Shown one piece after another: positions 61,733-64,000 of a DNA stretch of 64,000 nt. A program made the translations under genes and the position numbers. Within the stretch, counting starts at the first letter, position 1. Each line of letters begins with the position of its first letter. The notes under the pieces are model-generated. The model did no database searches. It was not told where the DNA came from and saw only the letters and a list, made by a program, of their open reading frames with translations. Source of the DNA: an uncultured Chitinophaga sp. (GTDB lineage: Bacteria > Bacteroidota > Bacteroidia > Cytophagales > Cyclobacteriaceae); contig CABHOK010000014.1 of NCBI GenBank assembly GCA_902168205.1, positions 1 through 64,000 on the forward strand, given 5' to 3'.

Positions 61733-63574
61733 TTATCGTTCTAATTTTTTATAAAATGCAGTTTCCCAAAAGAAAGGCATCAGTTCACTCCATAATGCAT
61801 GTCCTGCCTCAAAGGTAGGATTCGGTTCGGTATAAAATTGATCAGCCTTTCGCTTAACATCTGTGGCATCTATCACACTCGAATTGCGAAATGCACCGGA
61901 GTTGATTGTGTCGTTAATAAATTCCTTCCATGGGCCAAGGAACCAGTCTGTAAATGGAGTTCCAAAACCTGTTTTTAGTTTTCTACGCACCACCTTCACT
62001 GATAGAACAGGTTGTATGGCATCGCGTAAAATCGCCTTTGTAAAACCGTTTCTCAATTTACTCTGCCACGGTAGCGAAAAGCAGTATGTAACCAATCTGT
62101 AATCCATAAAGGGCATGCGTACTTCAACTCCTGCAGTCATAGAATACCGGTCGTAGTTGCGAAGTAAGGTTGGCAAAATATAAAAATGAAATTCTTTATA
62201 TAGCGCTGCATTGAAGTATCCAAGCTCTTTCACCAGATAATCATTCTCTTCGTTGAACTTCAAAAATTTAGACAGGTAAAATTTCAACATATTTTTTCTT
62301 CCTGCAAACCCATCTACAACAACCTTGAAATTACTTCTGTCAGTACCTCTTAACTGTTTATAAGTGGTTGCAATTTCATTTATACCCGGTATATTAAATG
62401 GCGCATCTTTTACAGCGTTAAATATAGTGGTGCCATAGCCCGCCAGCAGTTCATCGGCTCCGTGCCCGTCCAGGCTAACCGACACACCGTTTGCTTTTAT
62501 TGCTTTATAGATCTCAACCATGGGTATAGGACTGGTGAGAAACAGCTCTTCGAAATACCAGAGATAGTTACTTAATGTATCTATACCTTTGGTGGCATCT
62601 ATTTCATAGAAATGTCCTTTCAGACCGAGGGACTTTACAACCATTTCAGCATATTCCTTTTCATCCAGTTCTGTACCTGTAAAGGTAGCAACAAAGGCGT
62701 TCTGCCAATCTGTTTGCTCATGATCTACAAAGCCGTTTGTGCCAAGGTAATGCATAGCTGCTGCCACGGAGCTGGAGTCAAGACCTCCGCTTAATGCAGT
62801 ACCAATCTTTACATCCGACCGCATTCTGATTTTACACGAATCAAAAAACAATTCACGGAAGCGTTCAACCTGTTCTTTATAGCTCTCCTTTACGGTGCCT
62901 ATATGTTGAAGTGTATCCCAATAACGTTGCAATTTTATAGTTGTATTATCGGGCTTTAAATAAGCATAGTGACCTGCAGGAAATCGGCAAATATGTTTCA
63001 GCAGCGATTTTGATGAGTTCTCGTATTCATATATATTCCTCTGGCACCAGGCAAAATCTTTACTCATGGCAACTTCATCGAGTAAAGGGGCCAGAGCTTT
63101 CATCTCAGATCCAAAAATGAAACCTTGTCGGGTGTAAGCATAAAAGAGAGGCTTCACTCCAAATCGATCTCTCGCCATGAATAAAGTCTTCTGCTTACTA
63201 TCCCATATAGCAAACGCCCACATACCATTAAACCTTTCCAAACAGCGATGCCCCCATTCTTTGTAGGCCTTTAGTATAACTTCAGTATCGCAGTTGGAGC
63301 GGAAGTGATGTCCATTTGCCTCCAGAACTTTTTTCAGTTCTTTATAATTATATATCTCTCCATTAAAGATAATGGTCAGTTCACCATCGGTCATGGGCTG
63401 TTTACCAAAGTCGCTCAAATCCAGAATAGACAACCTCCGATGTCCGAACATCACGTTGCTATCGGGATCTTCCCACAAGCCATACCCGTCTGGCCCCCGA
63501 TGCGAGAGCCTGTGTAAACTTTTTTCAAAAACGTGCCTATCGAATTTCCCAATTCCTCCCAGAATCCCGCACAT
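61733..63574 (-). CDS. asnB: Asparagine synthase (glutamine-hydrolysing) type amidotransferase 2
   Basis: A 613-residue class II amidotransferase: MCGILGGIG with Cys2, NGEIYNYKEL, SDCDTEVILKAYKEWG, the synthetase PP-loop LSGGLDSSSVAAA and LDGHGADELLAGYG. Only distantly like the copy at 52839 (LDGHGADE against LTGDGGDE), so it is not a recent duplicate. The locus therefore has two different amidotransferases, each able to amidate a glycan precursor (inference). 122 bases from the next gene and 32 from the partial GT2. Confidence 0.9.
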   Translation of the reverse strand: MCGILGGIGKFDRHVFEKSLHRLSHRGPDGYGLWEDPDSNVMFGHRRLSILDLSDFGKQPMTDGELTIIFNGEIYNYKELKKVLEANGHHFRSNCDTEVILKAYKEWGHRCLERFNGMWAFAIWDSKQKTLFMARDRFGVKPLFYAYTRQGFIFGSEMKALAPLLDEVAMSKDFAWCQRNIYEYENSSKSLLKHICRFPAGHYAYLKPDNTTIKLQRYWDTLQHIGTVKESYKEQVERFRELFFDSCKIRMRSDVKIGTALSGGLDSSSVAAAMHYLGTNGFVDHEQTDWQNAFVATFTGTELDEKEYAEMVVKSLGLKGHFYEIDATKGIDTLSNYLWYFEELFLTSPIPMVEIYKAIKANGVSVSLDGHGADELLAGYGTTIFNAVKDAPFNIPGINEIATTYKQLRGTDRSNFKVVVDGFAGRKNMLKFYLSKFLKFNEENDYLVKELGYFNAALYKEFHFYILPTLLRNYDRYSMTAGVEVRMPFMDYRLVTYCFSLPWQSKLRNGFTKAILRDAIQPVLSVKVVRRKLKTGFGTPFTDWFLGPWKEFINDTINSGAFRNSSVIDATDVKRKADQFYTEPNPTFEAGHALWSELMPFFWETAFYKKLER

Positions 63575-63606
63575 AACTGAAGATGTTGTTAAGTTTTTCT
63601 TCTAAT

Positions 63607-64000
63607 TCATTTCCTATATTTTATCAACGCTTTTAACAATAGTTTGAGTTGGGCCACTCTTGATGATTCTACAAAATCGAATTTATAAGTTAGCAAAAAA
63701 GATTTCAACCCTATACTTGTAGAGGTAGTACATCGGTAGAAAAATTTTTCTGCAAGCAAGCTATGTACTTTACCCGAAGGCACTGGGTACACAGTCCGTT
63801 TATCAATGATACGCTGAATTAACTCACCGCACATGAGTAACTCTTCGTAATAAAAATCTGTTTCCTTAAAAAATAGTGTATGAAGTAATGTGAGGTCTGC
63901 AGACCCAAGGGCTGCATGCTCGAAAAACCAGGTGATGTAATTTAGTCGCGACTGATAAAGGGTTTGAACCTGCTGCGGAGTTCTTTTTTTCAGGCTGATG
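63607..64000 (-). CDS. C-terminal part of a GT2 glycosyltransferase, cut by the right window edge
   Basis: The minus frame is open from the stop at 63607 to base 64000, giving at least 131 residues; an internal ATG at 63834 is not the start, because the frame upstream of it reads ISLKKRTPQQVQTLY and ADLTLLHTLFFKE, which align with the GT2 at 60600 (ISLKQRSEAQQEL, EELILHKLFFKN). Also shared are FYRCTTSTSIGL against FYRCTTSTYIGL. The catalytic N-terminal part lies beyond the window. Confidence 0.85.
   Translation of the reverse strand, partial: ISLKKRTPQQVQTLYQSRLNYITWFFEHAALGSADLTLLHTLFFKETDFYYEELLMCGELIQRIIDKRTVYPVPSGKVHSLLAEKFFYRCTTSTSIGLKSFLLTYKFDFVESSRVAQLKLLLKALIKYRK

Noticed and set aside
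63607-63834. Separate 75-residue small protein at the right edge
   Set aside because: The frame continues without a stop to base 64000 and aligns with the GT2 at 60600, so this is the C-terminus of a larger gene.
1-64000. tRNA, rRNA or CRISPR sequences
   Set aside because: No T-loop plus acceptor-stem pattern, rRNA-like block or regularly spaced repeat array was found; GTTCGAA-type hits fall inside genes.

Overview
The window looks like chromosome of a Bacteroidota bacterium, most likely Cytophagales (Chryseolinea/Ohtaekwangia-like; inference from gene families only). Supporting signs are several perfect TAnnTTTG -7 promoter elements (19637, 22832, 30182 minus, 32428 minus, 37872), a type IX secretion C-terminal sorting domain on an alginate lyase (36230), lipoproteins with acidic residues after the lipobox cysteine (30307), lone FtsX/MacB-type permeases with a permease prefix domain next to PadR, and a dialkylresorcinol/flexirubin-type gene set. 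No rRNA, tRNA or CRISPR array was recognised.

Layout. 1-189: tail of a probable IS3-family transposase. 347-3372: PadR regulator and FtsX permease (minus). 3592-6691: a plus-strand run of DoxX-like, DUF2071, membrane methyltransferase, small membrane protein and a secreted protein. 6921-8525: large lipoprotein. 8599-14690: FtsX permease divergent from a sigma-54 activator/histidine kinase pair and a TauE-type permease; two tandem palindromes lie between permease and activator. 14711-17194: sensor protein without an output domain. 17764-21624: TPR/HTH regulator, then an ArsR regulator with three SRPBCC proteins under a promoter flanked by two identical palindromes. 21719-30152: mixed housekeeping and accessory genes (GlxA-type regulator, class III cyclase, VOC protein, nitronate monooxygenase, DUF1080, polysaccharide deacetylase, DJ-1, TfoX-like, PgeF). 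30307-35907: lipoproteins and an XRE regulator, including a tandem pair of 471/472-residue paralogues. 36230-37660: secreted alginate lyase.

37903-46280 is a co-directional set: darA, darB, a small conserved protein, a BtrH-type acyltransferase, an ABC exporter, an acyl carrier protein, and a ketosynthase followed by a ketosynthase-like protein that has lost its catalytic residues (chain-length-factor-like). It reads as the condensing, aromatising and export part of a dialkylresorcinol or flexirubin-type pathway; the aryl-polyene starter, ketoreductase and dehydratase genes are not in the window. 46719-49637 is a DNA-alkylation repair group (AlkA, 2OG-Fe(II) oxygenase, stand-alone Ada-type metal-binding protein, AraC-methyltransferase Ada). 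49673-51564 holds panB, a PyrR-like phosphoribosyltransferase and an Lrp regulator.

51655-64000 is a minus-strand surface-polysaccharide locus: six recognisable complete glycosyltransferases plus one glycosyltransferase-like protein, an acyltransferase and two asparagine-synthetase-type amidotransferases, running off the right edge inside another glycosyltransferase. The strongest leads for follow-up are the tandem operators at 11100-11139, the ArsR double operator at 19618-19661, the sensor with a C-terminal Cache domain, the cyclase with a non-canonical substrate pair, and the dar/ketosynthase set.
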